From NCBI GenBank assembly GCA_001510575.1, contig LNGK01000006.1:2227565-2291564 (forward strand): a stretch of 64,000 nucleotides of DNA. Reading direction: 5' to 3'. Position numbers and translations under genes: made by a program. The DNA is from Knoxdaviesia capensis. Its lineage: Eukaryota; Ascomycota; Sordariomycetes; Microascales; Gondwanamycetaceae. Below are positions 21,673-33,468 of the stretch, piece by piece (the first letter of the stretch is position 1; every line of letters starts with the position of its first letter). The notes below the pieces were generated by a model, which was given only the letters and a program-made list of their open reading frames with translations, had not been told where the DNA came from and did no database searches.

Positions 21673-23846
21673 GACTCGTGCAGATCACCACTACTGATCG
21701 CCAGGGTCTACGAACAACAACAATAGGAGCGAGTTCATGCACACCCCGCCGATCACTTTTCCCAGAGACCGGGTTTTCTCTTCTGCTTTTCCCGGCCGTG
21801 CACTAGCTAGCACATCGCCCATCAGCCAGAAAAATCCAGTTCACGCAAGCCTGGGCCGCTCAGAATACACGCGCGGTGAGCAGAAAATAAAAAGCGGAGA
21901 CATCGGGAGCCCGGGGGGGCCACTCCCGGAGATGAACATCTCACCGCTTCAGACAAGAAAGAGAACAAGACAATGAGGTTCAGGCTGGGACACTCAACCC
22001 CGCCGTACATGTTCACCTAAACCGCGCCGCCCAACCCGAGCATCTTGGCCTCCACCCATCCCGCTAAACTCTAAGAGACACACACACACACACACGCAGG
22101 ACGCATAAGGAATTCACATCGTCTAGTCGCACCATTTCATATCTATCCGGTGCCCCCCCCCAAACCTGCCAGGCGACTGTCAGAAACTGCCACCTGTGCA
22201 AGTCCCACACTGGTGCTGCCGGTGCCGGCGCCCCTCTGCCTCGGCACGCACCACGGCCGATACCGCATCCCCCCACGAGTCGAAACCCGGACAGTTCTTG
22301 GCCCAGACCTCCGAAATCGACGGCCGCGGAGGACCAGGGTGCGGGGGCGCGGGGGGTGGTGCGGGCGGGATATCTTTCCTCCTGCTGTCCCAAACCCGCG
22401 AGAAGAAATCTCCGGTCTCACAAGATCCCCGGATTTCACGGGGCGTATTCTCCGGGTGCAGTCGCATGCATGTACACGCCTTAGCGACCGCCAAACTCTT
22501 CGCCCCGCGTCCCTATCCATTCCCAGTGCCGGTTCCTCTCCCTCCTCGCTGCCACCCATCCCCACACCCGCCGGCCCTCGGGCCCCCCGTTCCCACCTAC
22601 CACCAAACTTCAGCACTAGTGACACCTGTCCCCTCACCTCCCGCGCGTTGTGTGCGCGTGTGTGACAGACGGCGCTTCCGACCCCATTCTAGCCAGAATC
22701 CCACTCCGCTGGAATGTACACCATCACCAGCCAAATATGCAAATATGCCAAAGAAAAACCCTTGTGAGATCCGGCCAGCCACACGCCAACTCTAACTGCA
22801 CCGCACCGTACCGGAGAGACTGGCCGAGACGACAACACCCAAGACCATATCCACACTTCACAAGAACTTGTTTTTTTCGCCATGTGAACCATCGCCCTGA
22901 TCACAGTACAACTAAAATTGACCAATCTTCATGACGTAGGTATTGAAGTGTATAAAGCGGTGCGTGTGAAGTGTCAAAAGCCAGTGCTCCATTCCAGCCC
23001 ATCCCTCTACCTACCCACAGCCCAAACCCGGACCGCACACATTGACACATCCACGTTGTTTCTATGAGGTGGGCAAATAAAACGAAATTGACTTTGATCT
23101 TGGTTTGTTCAAGTTCCAGTACCGGAGAGGCCATGTTCATGCAAACCACGGCTACCCCGCAAAGCACCTAGGTTTGGAACCCTAATCCAACCACAACCCT
23201 ATAATCCACGCTCAGATTATTACCATTACATAGCCCGTCAGGCAAACACATGATGGGAATATTGTACACAGGTTCCAACTGTGAATACATGTTGAAGAAA
23301 GCTCCTTCAGCTAAAAGACAAGAGTGCCACCCAAAAAAAGCCCGACAAAAGAAATTGTACAGATAGGAAACCAAACAGAAACTCCAAGAGAAGTAGACCC
23401 AAGGAAAAGAAAGCATAAACAAGAGAAAAGGAAGAGAACTGATATGTCGATATAGTAACAAAACGACGTGTATATAAACCGGCCATGCTTTCCAAGCTAT
23501 GGATTGGCACCATCCTGTTGCCCAATGAAATGAATGCGAAGGGGGGTAATCAAACAGAAAAACAAAATTCAAATAATATGCTGAAAGGAGGGAATAGAAT
23601 TAGACGCAACTGGATAGTCAAATCCGTCGGATATAGTGGACATAGGAAAACTTTTGCTGAAACCAAGGAAGAAGAGAAAGGAAGAAAAAGGGGAAGGAAG
23701 AAAATAATATTAAGGAGTGGAACAGTCATAGACTGTGCGTGAGTAGTCTGCAGTCGGCAGACAATACAAGAAATGAATGGAAATAGATCGTCATTAAGGG
23801 TATATGGAACAGAAGACGTTTCTAAGTAAAGTATGCCACCAGTGGT

Positions 23847-26006
23847 TTACTGAGAGGCTGGAGGGTAATATTGGACCATCGGAGACCATTCCGCGGTCAT
23901 TTGTTGGGACTGCATGGGCTCGTCCACAATGGCGCTGGCAAACGTTGACCAGTCCTCAATGACCATGCTGGGCATGTAGTCAAAGGTCACTGCTGGTTGC
24001 TCAGACTTGACAATGGAGGGCGGCAGCGGGAGCGCACGTTCTAGTGATGACCGTCTTAGAGGCTCCTGCTTGATGGACACATTTGATCCAGGGGTGGTGG
24101 GCGCGAGGGGAGTGGTCGGGGCCGATCCAAAAATGGTGGACGCTGTGGGTGGCCGGTTGCCTGTAGACATCATGGCGGCCTGTTGGAACGGGCCGGAAAA
24201 GCCTGCTGGTGATACGGGCTCGGGCATTCCCAGAGGAGTGGTTGGGAGGGGTTGCTGTTGTAATGCGACCGGCGACGGTTGCTGTTGTTGAACCGGCTGT
24301 TGCTGCTGAGGCGGCATTCCGTGAGCAGCAGAGTTTTGCGTCACCGGCGACAGGGAGGTCTCTGGGGGCGTAGGATAGCACTGGGCCTGCGAGGTTGGCG
24401 ATTCGAAGCGGGCCAACACGACGTCGGAGAGCTCATAGGCAAGGAGGACAATCGACTCGGCTTCCTTCCGGTTTCCGGAAAAGAACTCGAGCAGATCCTG
24501 AAGCTGGCCCGGGCACTCGTTTTCCATGAAGCCCTGGGCACGGCCAGTCTTGGTGGGATTCCAGCTGAAGTTCGGCTGGCCACCCTGGTCGCCATGCTTC
24601 GAGATGACGAGCTCCTTCCAGGTCTCGTGGATAAGAGGCTGGTGCATGAGGCCGTAGATGACGCGGGAGTGCATCCAGTCGAGCTTCGTCTTGCCGGCCT
24701 CGAAGTGGCGAGCGACATGCTCGACGTGGCGTTCCCGGGAAGGGTGAAGGGCAGAGCAGAATCCGCAGGCCCAGTACTTGCGCTTTCGGAGATACCTGAC
24801 GACCTTCTCGCTGTGGGGGCAGGTGCGACATCCGTGGGAGGCCTTGTGATGCTGGTTGAAGGTGTTGGCACCCCAGAAGGAACGGTTGCAGCCAGGCTCG
24901 GGGCAAGGATACTTCTTCCAACGCTCATGGAACTCCTCTTCATGGCGCTTCCAGTCGTACTTGCGCTTGAATCGAGTTTCGCAAGACGTGCACCAGTAGA
25001 AGTTCTGGCGCGCAGATGCCCAACCGGGAGTCTGAGGAGGAAGGCCGGTAGATCCAGGCGAGGGCTGCGGGTTCATGGCGCCGGATTGGGGCTGCGAGTA
25101 GGCGGACATAGCTGACGAAGAGCTCATCGACGAGGCCTGAGACCAGATACTGGCGTGGCCACTGGATCCCGAGCTAGTGGAGGAGACTGAGACTCTCGGC
25201 TGGTGTCCGTGGGTGCGGAAGGGAGGAGCGGGAGGAGCGAAAACTGGCATTTGCACTATACGCCAAGGGAAGGATGGTTAGCACCAGGAAGTTCTCGGTG
25301 CATGGCTTGAGACATGCGAGGAACCTAGGAACAAAAGACAGTGTTGTCGATGATGCGACTTACCTTGACCCGGAGGCATGGTGGAGGGAGACAAATGCTC
25401 GGGCATCTGCTGTGATTGCACATATTGAGGCATGGGCTGAGGCATGGGCTGAGACATCTGCTGAACAAACTGCGGAGAAATGTGCTGCGAGATGTGCTGC
25501 TGGTTGGGGAAGTCAGGGCCGAAGGGAGAATGTCCAGGGTGGGTGTTCGGCGGCTGCATCTGCGATTGTTGGTGTTGTTGTTGCTGCATCTGAGGAGAAG
25601 TCTGTTGCAGCTGAAGCTGTTGTTGCTGCTGGTGGTGCTGGTGGTGCTGCTGGTGGTGTTGTTGAAGAGTGGGAGAGTGAAGAGGCAACGGTTGCTGTTG
25701 GGCCATTTGCGACATCTGCTGGGCCATCTGGGACTGGAGCATCTGCTGCTGGTGGTGGTTCTGCATTTCTTGTTGCTGCTGCTGCATGGCGGCAGACATC
25801 TGGTCGTGGGGAGAAGTGAGAGTTGGCGAGACGACAGGTGAAGTCACCACAGTGGGGATCTGAGAAGATGGCACGGGGGCGGATGAATCGGATGCGCTGA
25901 TAAGAGACAACAGAGCTTCCCGGGAAAGACCCGAGTCGATGAGCACCTGCAGGTTCTTGCGGGCCTCGGCCAGAATGTCGGCGGCGGATTCGTTGTTATG
26001 ATCCAT
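23847..26006 (-). CDS. C2H2 zinc-finger protein with Q/H-rich N-terminus (two exons)
   Basis: Exon 1 is 26,006-25,364 (214 codons plus one base) and exon 2 is 25,255-23,847, giving 683 residues. The 108-nt intron has donor GTAAGT, branch GTGCTAAC and acceptor TATAG, and joins in phase 1. The N-terminal 60 residues form a small helical part (MDHNNESAADILAEARKNLQ...). Residues about 70-195 are very rich in Gln and His. Three C2H2 fingers follow: C303/C306/H319/H324, C332/C337/H350/H355 and C378/C381/H394/H398, with an extra CxxC at 357/360 between the second and third. The C-terminal 250 residues are Pro/Gln/Ser-rich with a second poly-Q patch, as in activation domains. It is therefore a likely sequence-specific nuclear regulator of the kind common in filamentous ascomycetes; I cannot name the target pathway. 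A TATA-like run lies at 26,153-26,168, about 150 nt upstream. Confidence 0.85.
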
Positions 26007-28180
26007 CTCGGCAGATATTTGGCCACGTCAGGGCCAGCCAAAGCGAGAATGGAGTTAATAGGCGTGTCAAGAGAAGTTGCGGCGATTAAAGTGCGTGAAT
26101 GATCGCGAGAATAACGTAGCAAGCGGAAATAGTCGTCGATTAACTTTCGAGATATATATATGTATATAGCTGGCGGATGAAGCTGGAATGATGTGTTTGG
26201 AAATGTTAAAACCCAAAAATAAAAACCCCCGGATCAAAGACCAGAGACTGTGAGAGTTTGGACGAGGTGGATATGTGAGTGCAGAGGTTGTTGTATTTTG
26301 TGCAGAATCCAAAGGTAGACTGGTGGAATTTAACAAGGATGGAAGCGACGGGAGAGAGAGCAGAAAAAGACAAGAGCAAAAACGAGGGAAGGAAAACGAG
26401 CGGCAGTCCGAAGATAGACTGAGAGAGTTGGAAGTGGAAAGAAGAGAGGAAAACGAAAGACGATATTGGAGAGGTTCAAGATCTTGATTGTGAGGTGATG
26501 ATGTGAGAGAAAGATGTTCACAGAAGGAAGATGGAAAAAAAAATTGTGAAAGAGAGAAAATCAACAACAATGTAAGAGAGAGAGAAATGAAGAGAGGAAA
26601 AGAGGCAGCGAGGTAGAGGATAAATTAGGAATAAGAGAGAGAAATGAAAAGAGAGGAGCCCAAGTGAGAATAGACCAGGACAGGGAGGCAAGAGCGACCG
26701 GGATCAGGGCCAGGAGGGAAACAAGAGGATTGAGCAAGTGAGAGAGAAACACAGGGTGGGAGAGAAAAGACGGAGTGAGAAGGAAGAGGAGTGGGAGTGG
26801 GAGGAAGAAGCAGCAGTCGGGGACGGGGGGGGTATTACTATAAGATATTATAGCCAGGGTGTATTGTGTGGATGGGCACAATGTGTGTGTGCGGGTTTTC
26901 TTCAGCGTTCTTGTTCTGAGTGGTCTTTTTCAGGGCCTTGCCCCTCTGAAAACAACGGGGTTCTAAGTTCAAAGGGCCCCAGGCGAGCAAGGAATAGACG
27001 GGAAACGCGTCCTTGGTAGCTTTCCAGATGGGACGGGGATAAGTGGATTGAGTGATCAGGGACTCTCTGACGTTGTTTTGAGCGGGAGAAAGGAAAAGAG
27101 AGGTCACAATACGCTTTTGTTTCGACCCAGAGAGACACCAGAGTCGAAGACGAGGGTGAGAAAAAAAAGGGAGAAAATGGACGCGAAGAAGACAGCAGAA
27201 AGATACGGCAAGGAAAAAAGAAAAGAAAAAGAGCCTTACATTGGGGGTGTGATTTTCAGTTCAAAGAAGAGGAAAATACAGTTGCTATACGAAGAATGTC
27301 GAGGAGATAGATGCTAAGTTCCGGACGAGAGAGAAGGCGCAAAATCAAAAGGAAAATGGAAGGAACCGGTCCGGGTGGGTTGTGATGAGAGGCCTCGGAA
27401 AAGGGAATCAAGAGAAGAGGAAGAAGGGGGCCAGAGGAAGAGAAAAGAGGGCAAATAGGAAAAAGGAACGAAAGGATCCGTAAGAGGGTGTTGTTGAGAG
27501 GCCGAATGGAGCGATGGGGGTGGTAAGAGCTGATGGATGTTGACGCACAGGGATGGCGATATGCAGGCACAGAAAGGTGGTGGTGAGGTACCTGCATGAG
27601 GCCAAGCTTGGAGGGCTAAGAGGGAAGGGAAGTACTGGTACAACAGAAAAAGAAAGGGTAAGAGAGAGTGAGAGAAAGCGAGCGAGGAGAGAGGATGAAA
27701 TAAGCAAAACACGGGAGAGCCAGGGTGGGAGGCCAGATGCAAGAAGCGATGATGAGAAAAGTGTAATAAGAGAGTCCGAGCGACAGGGGGTGGGGTTTTT
27801 GCTTTTGGGGGGGCGGTGAAATTTGACAAGCGCTGGGTGGAGGAGAGCAGGTAAATCAAGCAGCTGACAAAAGGGAAAAGTCGTGAATTGAGAAGATGCT
27901 GGAGAGAGAGAGAGAGGGAGAGAGGGAGGGAAAAAGAGATGGAAAGATGAAGTTCGAAATGGGAGAGTCGGGAGGAGGAAGACGGAGACATATAAAGAAA
28001 TCCAAGACTTGGGTCCGGTATAAGACGACGTTTGGAAGGTGCAAAGAACGAAGGCCAGACCGAACAGCGAAACCACACACACTGGGGAAGGAACGAGCCA
28101 GAGACATGTTGGAAGCTTCCATGTATGGGGGAGCGAGGGAGAGAGAAGGAGCGACGGAGTGAGAGCGTCGCTGACACCTG
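26007..28180 (-). promoter_or_regulatory. Long polypyrimidine (minus) / polypurine (plus) region upstream of the C2H2 gene
   Basis: For about 2 kb the plus strand is dominated by G and A, with many GAGA, GGAA and AAAGA runs (for example 26,330-26,830 and 27,130-28,160), so the coding strand is C+T-rich. A TATA-like run is near 26,160. This is probably the promoter plus a long leader. No coding frame here has support. The asymmetry could also allow triplexes or R-loops. Confidence 0.5.
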
Positions 28181-29007
28181 CCTGTGTCTGGATCATGGAG
28201 TAACTTACAGACAGACAGACAGTATCATGTCTAACTGTCCCTGAAGACCAGACAAGCGAAAAAAGAGGCAGACCAGAACGAACCAGCGTCATACCGAAGA
28301 TCAAGAAGGAGCGACCCGGATTTCTGGACATAGCAAAGAGCAGGAACGAACTCACACGCCCCCAGACACACACTTTCTGTGTGTTGTAGACGAGAAAACA
28401 AGGCAAGTGGGGCGTGTGAATCACTCCCTTTCTGATCTTCGTTCCTGCCTTATATCGGTCACTAAGACAGGGAAAAGAAACACATAGAGAAGGTGTGGCT
28501 GGCTGCTCTTGCCATGTTCTCTAAGATTGATTTCCTCCGTAGTCCAGGTCTAGGTCCGTCTGGATGTGTGGGCTCGTATGGAGCTACAGTACACGACCTG
28601 GCAGGAGGGAGAGAGAGAGAGAGAGAAAAGCGCGAGGCTAGCATGAAGGGAGTAGGCAGTACTACGCAAAAGGCAAAGACGAAGGAGGTGCGCTACAGGG
28701 ACAAGAAAGAAGAAAAAAAAATGCGCACATCGACCGGAGTCGCTTTTCTCGTGCCTCGCTCGTGCTGCTCGTCCGCGCCGTGCGGTGCCCTGCAAGCTGC
28801 AGTTGAGAACTTGGCGACTTCCGCTAAGAAATGCACCTCGTCACCAAATCCCCCCCTCCCCCCCTCGAGAATGCCATGCAGCAAACCATCTACAGTACTG
28901 TAGTCCATCGATAAGGCAAGCAGCAAGGTCGCTTTATCGCGCGGCGTGTGTGCCCACAGGCAACAGCAAAAATGGCGATGTGCGATTGCGCATCGAGGAT
29001 CAGGATC

Positions 29008-29030
29008 AGAGAGAGAGAGAGAGAGAGAGA
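29008..29030. repeat. (GA)n microsatellite
   Basis: Uninterrupted GA run of about eleven units. Confidence 0.95.
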
Positions 29031-32000
29031 TAGATCACGGGAATGTGGATCTTCTTCTCTTCGCTTCGTTGCTCATCAATCAGAATAAGCGAAGCGGGGA
29101 TTCTCAAAATTCGAACAATGCTGTCAAAGCGAGAAAGAGTTGATGATAATCTCCCTAACTGGGCAATTTATGCACAACCGCATTTACTCCGTTAAAAAAA
29201 GCGACTCTAAGCACACAATGTTTTTGTTTCTTATCACATTTCACCGGCAGCCGGTTTGAAACATCAAGAAAGTCTGGTTCCCGCCCCCGCTGGACAAACA
29301 GCCTTTTTTCTTTCTTTTTTTGGGCACAGCAATAGTGAAGCTCAGACAGATGGATATAAGTGAGCATATTCCCACAATACAGCAGATCATATACTCCAGA
29401 AGGCATAAACCGATCGAGAAGCAGCCGTTTTGTTTCAAACGTGCACTCTACAGTAGAGAGAGACACATATGAAGACCCCCCTCCCCCCCTCCCCAAACAC
29501 ACACACAATGCATATGTAGCGCCATAGGCTGGATTACATATACCCGCCGCACATCGCCGGAGTCTACGCTGGAATTCTGGGGGGAAAGAGAGTGGTTACC
29601 GGTGGTCAGGAACCGACCTACCTGCCAGCGACAAAAAGTTAAACGAGAGGACGAACGATGCGGTTACCGATTTCATTACACTGAAAAAAGCGTGCCTCCA
29701 GCGCACACTAACCAATCTTCCACAATCTAGAGACACGTCATAGAGGAGGAGCTCGCTTTCACTCGCCCGTTCCGTCCAAGACAAGAGACAATCGCGCGGG
29801 TACTTCCCGCACTTCACCGGTTGGGAATTTGGGAGCCTTCAGCCGCCCTGCGAATCTCTTACGGTATTGGCTGGCACATCACAGAGACGAAAGGAAGGGG
29901 GGGGAAAGTGGAAGAGACAACATAGTAGGGCCCGGGGCGGAAAATTACTGCACATCAGCCCTCTTGTAGATCAGCTCGTAGACCCTACGGAGATGTTTCG
30001 TTCTGGCTGCTTGTGTGTGTTTTTTTTTCGCGGTCCCGCCAAATCTTTTCAAAACAACTCACACACACTCACACACACCCCGGTCGCCATTGTCTGTCAC
30101 ATCACGTCGGGTTCCAGCCAATCACACGGGTTGAATACCTGGGTGGTGAGAGTGAATGAACTGCTGTGCTTCTGTCCTGTCTGAGACTTATGTCTGGTGT
30201 CGCACAGAAACGAGCCACACAAAGGAGCTGGTGTGAGCCCAGCAAGGAGCAGTAAAACAAGCACAGGAGACGAGAGAGACAATGTGCCGGTCTCTAATCA
30301 GGGCCAAAGGGTCTCACTGTCGAACAGACGCCAGATAGCAGGTAGATAACAGGGCCCAAACGGAAATAACCAGCAACAATGGATGCAGCCCACCGAGACA
30401 CACACACACACACTCACACACACTCACACGCACGAACGTGAAGAATGTGACGGTCTGCGTGCGGTCTTACCAGCCGTAACCTGGCGGTGATCGCTCTTTG
30501 GCTCTCGTTTGTCCTTTTTTCCCAACATGCCTGGATCTCCCACTCACCTTCCTTTCGTGATCTCCCGGCTTTCCTCTTCTGGCTGGTGCGTTGCTACTTT
30601 GACCTGGGTCCTGCTGGAATTAAGCGCAAATTTTAAAGTGTCTGCATGTGCTCCGGCTACTGCTATTCCCCCACGGAGGCTCGGCTTTCTGAATGCCATC
30701 CGGTGAGGGACCAAGTGATTATACCTGTCCACTTACTTTCCACATCCATAGACCGGCCAAAAACAGAGGAACTTTGTCATGCCACGGGGCCGCTCCGGGG
30801 GTGAAGAAGGCATGGGGTGCATATGCATGTGTGAAATTGGAGACTGGCTGGCAGGCATTGTGTCTTCCTTCCACGAGAGCGAAACATGCTGCACATGGCT
30901 GGTAGTTCACGAGAGACACACACACAACGTGGGCAGGCAAAAACCACAACTACTGTACTCCCTCTCTACAGCTAGCTTGGAAATGTGGCTACTGGTCCTG
31001 GGGAGAGTTTTTTGTTCTAGAGACACACACAGCCTGGAGTTCTTAACAGAGAGAATGAGAGACAAGTAGCGTTCAATACCGGGAGCCTTGCAGGTTTTTT
31101 TCGCCTGTTTCGGTCAGCCCGTTGCTCTCTCCACCCAGCCCAATTATTTTGTGCATACAGCAGTTCGCAGCCGAACATTGCCAGAATACGATACAGCGAT
31201 TCCCGAGCGAACAGTGGAGTTAACCGCAGCGTGGGGCAAGCACATAAATTAGATAAAATAAAACAAAACCCAAGACGACTTACGTACATAGACAAGTACA
31301 GTAGAATCCATTTCATGACACACAGAGGCGAAATCCACCTGTAATCCATCCGCAAAATGCCCGGCCGCCAGCGGCTCTGGCCTTCACCACCGCCTAGGAA
31401 CCCTCCCCCCAACAATGAACCAATAACTCGGGCGCACTAGTGTTCACTTTACCAGTGGAGCGCACCACCCACGAGCGAGCGCGAAGGTTAACAGACCTCC
31501 ACGGAGAGTTTCTCTGGCTCTCCATCCGTAGTTCCTACGCACATAGAAACGCAACCAAAGGAGAGAAACGAAAAATAAGAAAATAACGAAAAGACGAAAA
31601 GAAAAAAAAAGGGCACTACCCTTTCTTCCGGGACACCAACACCAGCCCTCACGGAGGATTTATCCAGGTGACGGCCGTCGTGCTAGCACAACCTTAAAAT
31701 TCTGTGTGTCGGCGGTGAGAGGACTTGACAATCTGCAAATATCAAAAACGATTGGCACAAGCGGTTTAAAGAAAAGCTTTGTCTTTGTTTCACCGAGCGA
31801 GCTATCGGAGTGATACGGCTGATGATTCTTGGTCTCCAACAGTCATACGTAAGTCAGGAAGGGCCCGGTCGGGGGATTATCATTGCATGCGCCGGAAATA
31901 GCAACGTTTTTTTGGTTGACAGGCAGCATGCAAATATCCCGTTCACACAGCATGAACAACGGCAAATTGGCCGTCGTGGCGACGTCCACCGGCATGTTGG

Positions 32001-33448
32001 TATTCGTGGTCGTAGGCGTGGGTACACTGACCACTGGATCGGCAGTGAGCAGTTAACAGTGGGTGGACACCTACGCCAACCACCACCCGCCAGGGACACA
32101 ACGCAGCATTTCGCTATTAAGAAGAAGATTAAAAAAATAAAAAATAAAATAAAAGTGAAAAATAAAAGTGAAAACAAAAACGAGATTTGTGCAAGGAACC
32201 GCACTGGAAGGATTACCGTCCCTTACGCGGGTACCTTGCAGAATGCAGATGCAAATGGAACGGTCCACAAGTGTGTGTACGTTCTTATATGTGCGCCTGA
32301 GCGGTTTCTTTTTTTTTTTTTTTCCTTTCACAAGTCGGAGATTGACCGTACACACTGAAGAGGGAACCGTCAAGCCACAGAGGGCGATTTGGGCATGTCG
32401 GTGGCAAACAAAGCAAAAAGAGGTTATACGGAGGAGAAAAGGGGGAGAAAAAGTATCTCCCTCGCTCTGCTCTAAACGTTCACTTTAGAAGGAAAAAGAC
32501 TCATCAACGCTTGATAACGAACGTCGGAAAGCTCGTATAAGCAGAAACCCGCAACGACGACCCGGCCGTGTACCTGGGCCAACAAAGAGCCATAAAAATA
32601 GATGCACAAGCCCGACTGTGGTACACGCACAAAAGCTGTAATTCCACAAAAGCGTGTGCAATTTCCAGGTTATGCAGGGCCCTTGCATGGCACCATGCGG
32701 CGGCACAACGGCCATTTGCCAATCTTAAAAACGGCGCAACGCAACGGACTTGCTTTGGACAAGGTTGCCACAGTGTGGCGACTGTGCAGTTTGGTACAAG
32801 TCACGCCGTGTGCAACACTGTCGGTCTCCGTGTTGGACCGGATTATGCAGGCCAAGAGACAAACGACGAAAGGGGAAGGAGAACGGGGACCGGCTCTTGC
32901 CTGCCGACGCTTTGTTAAGCGCTTCTTGTCCTGCTGTTATCGTCGCCTCCTATATGGTGCAGTTCCAGCAACAGCAGCTTCACAGCTGGTCTCTCGTATG
33001 GACGGTCTCCCTCCAACAGCACCACTCCAACGTCAGCTTTGGCCTCGCCACCATCTACCGATTCTATAGGGGTCTAGTCGGTGTATTCTTTTCTTTTACC
33101 CGGGCCAGACAGCTTTCTAGAACCTCAAGACGCACACACACAGGTCCTCTCCCTTCTGCTTATATCCATCGTCCACTTCGCTCAGGAACGTGGTTTGCAC
33201 CGGCCTCACCCACGTGCTCGGTGTCCTCCATTTGCCGACTGCTCTCCCCCCCTCCATCAAACTAAAACCACTAGGTGAACTATCACCCACTAAGTGTCAT
33301 CCGCCCTCCGGGTTTTTAACTCCGACTTTGTTGTAAGCGGCGCTGGCGAGCCCTGAGAACCTCTCTGTCCGGCGGTTGGAATGAAGACTGGCTATAAGTC
33401 GCCAGCCTGGCAAAGTGGACAGTAGATCTGCTCCTGACACCGATACCA

Positions 33449-33468
33449 CGCGCCGGTCGACCGGCGCG
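33449..33468. repeat. Perfect 20-bp palindrome
   Basis: Arms CGCGCCGGTC and GACCGGCGCG with no spacer, in gene-free DNA. All ten base pairs match. The central GTCGAC is a common restriction site, but the whole length is unlikely by chance. Confidence 0.9.

Larger units (their letters stand above)
21159..23846. other. Promoter of the 215-aa gene and gene-free flank
   Basis: The first 350 nt hold the leader, TATA box and heat-shock-like cluster. A telomere-like double repeat is at 21,660-21,672. The stretch at 22.1-22.7 kb is GC-rich with frames open on both strands, but none has a domain or a convincing start, so I call no gene. The rest is 3' flank of the C2H2 gene. Confidence 0.5.

Noticed and set aside
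24279..25115. 278-codon plus-strand frame opposite the C2H2 fingers
   Set aside because: Antisense shadow of a conserved zinc-finger exon; no promoter or domain of its own.
25325..25363. Alternative 39-nt intron in the C2H2 gene ending at CCTAG
   Set aside because: Too short for a fungal intron and lacks a branch site; the 108-nt intron has GCTAAC and the correct phase.
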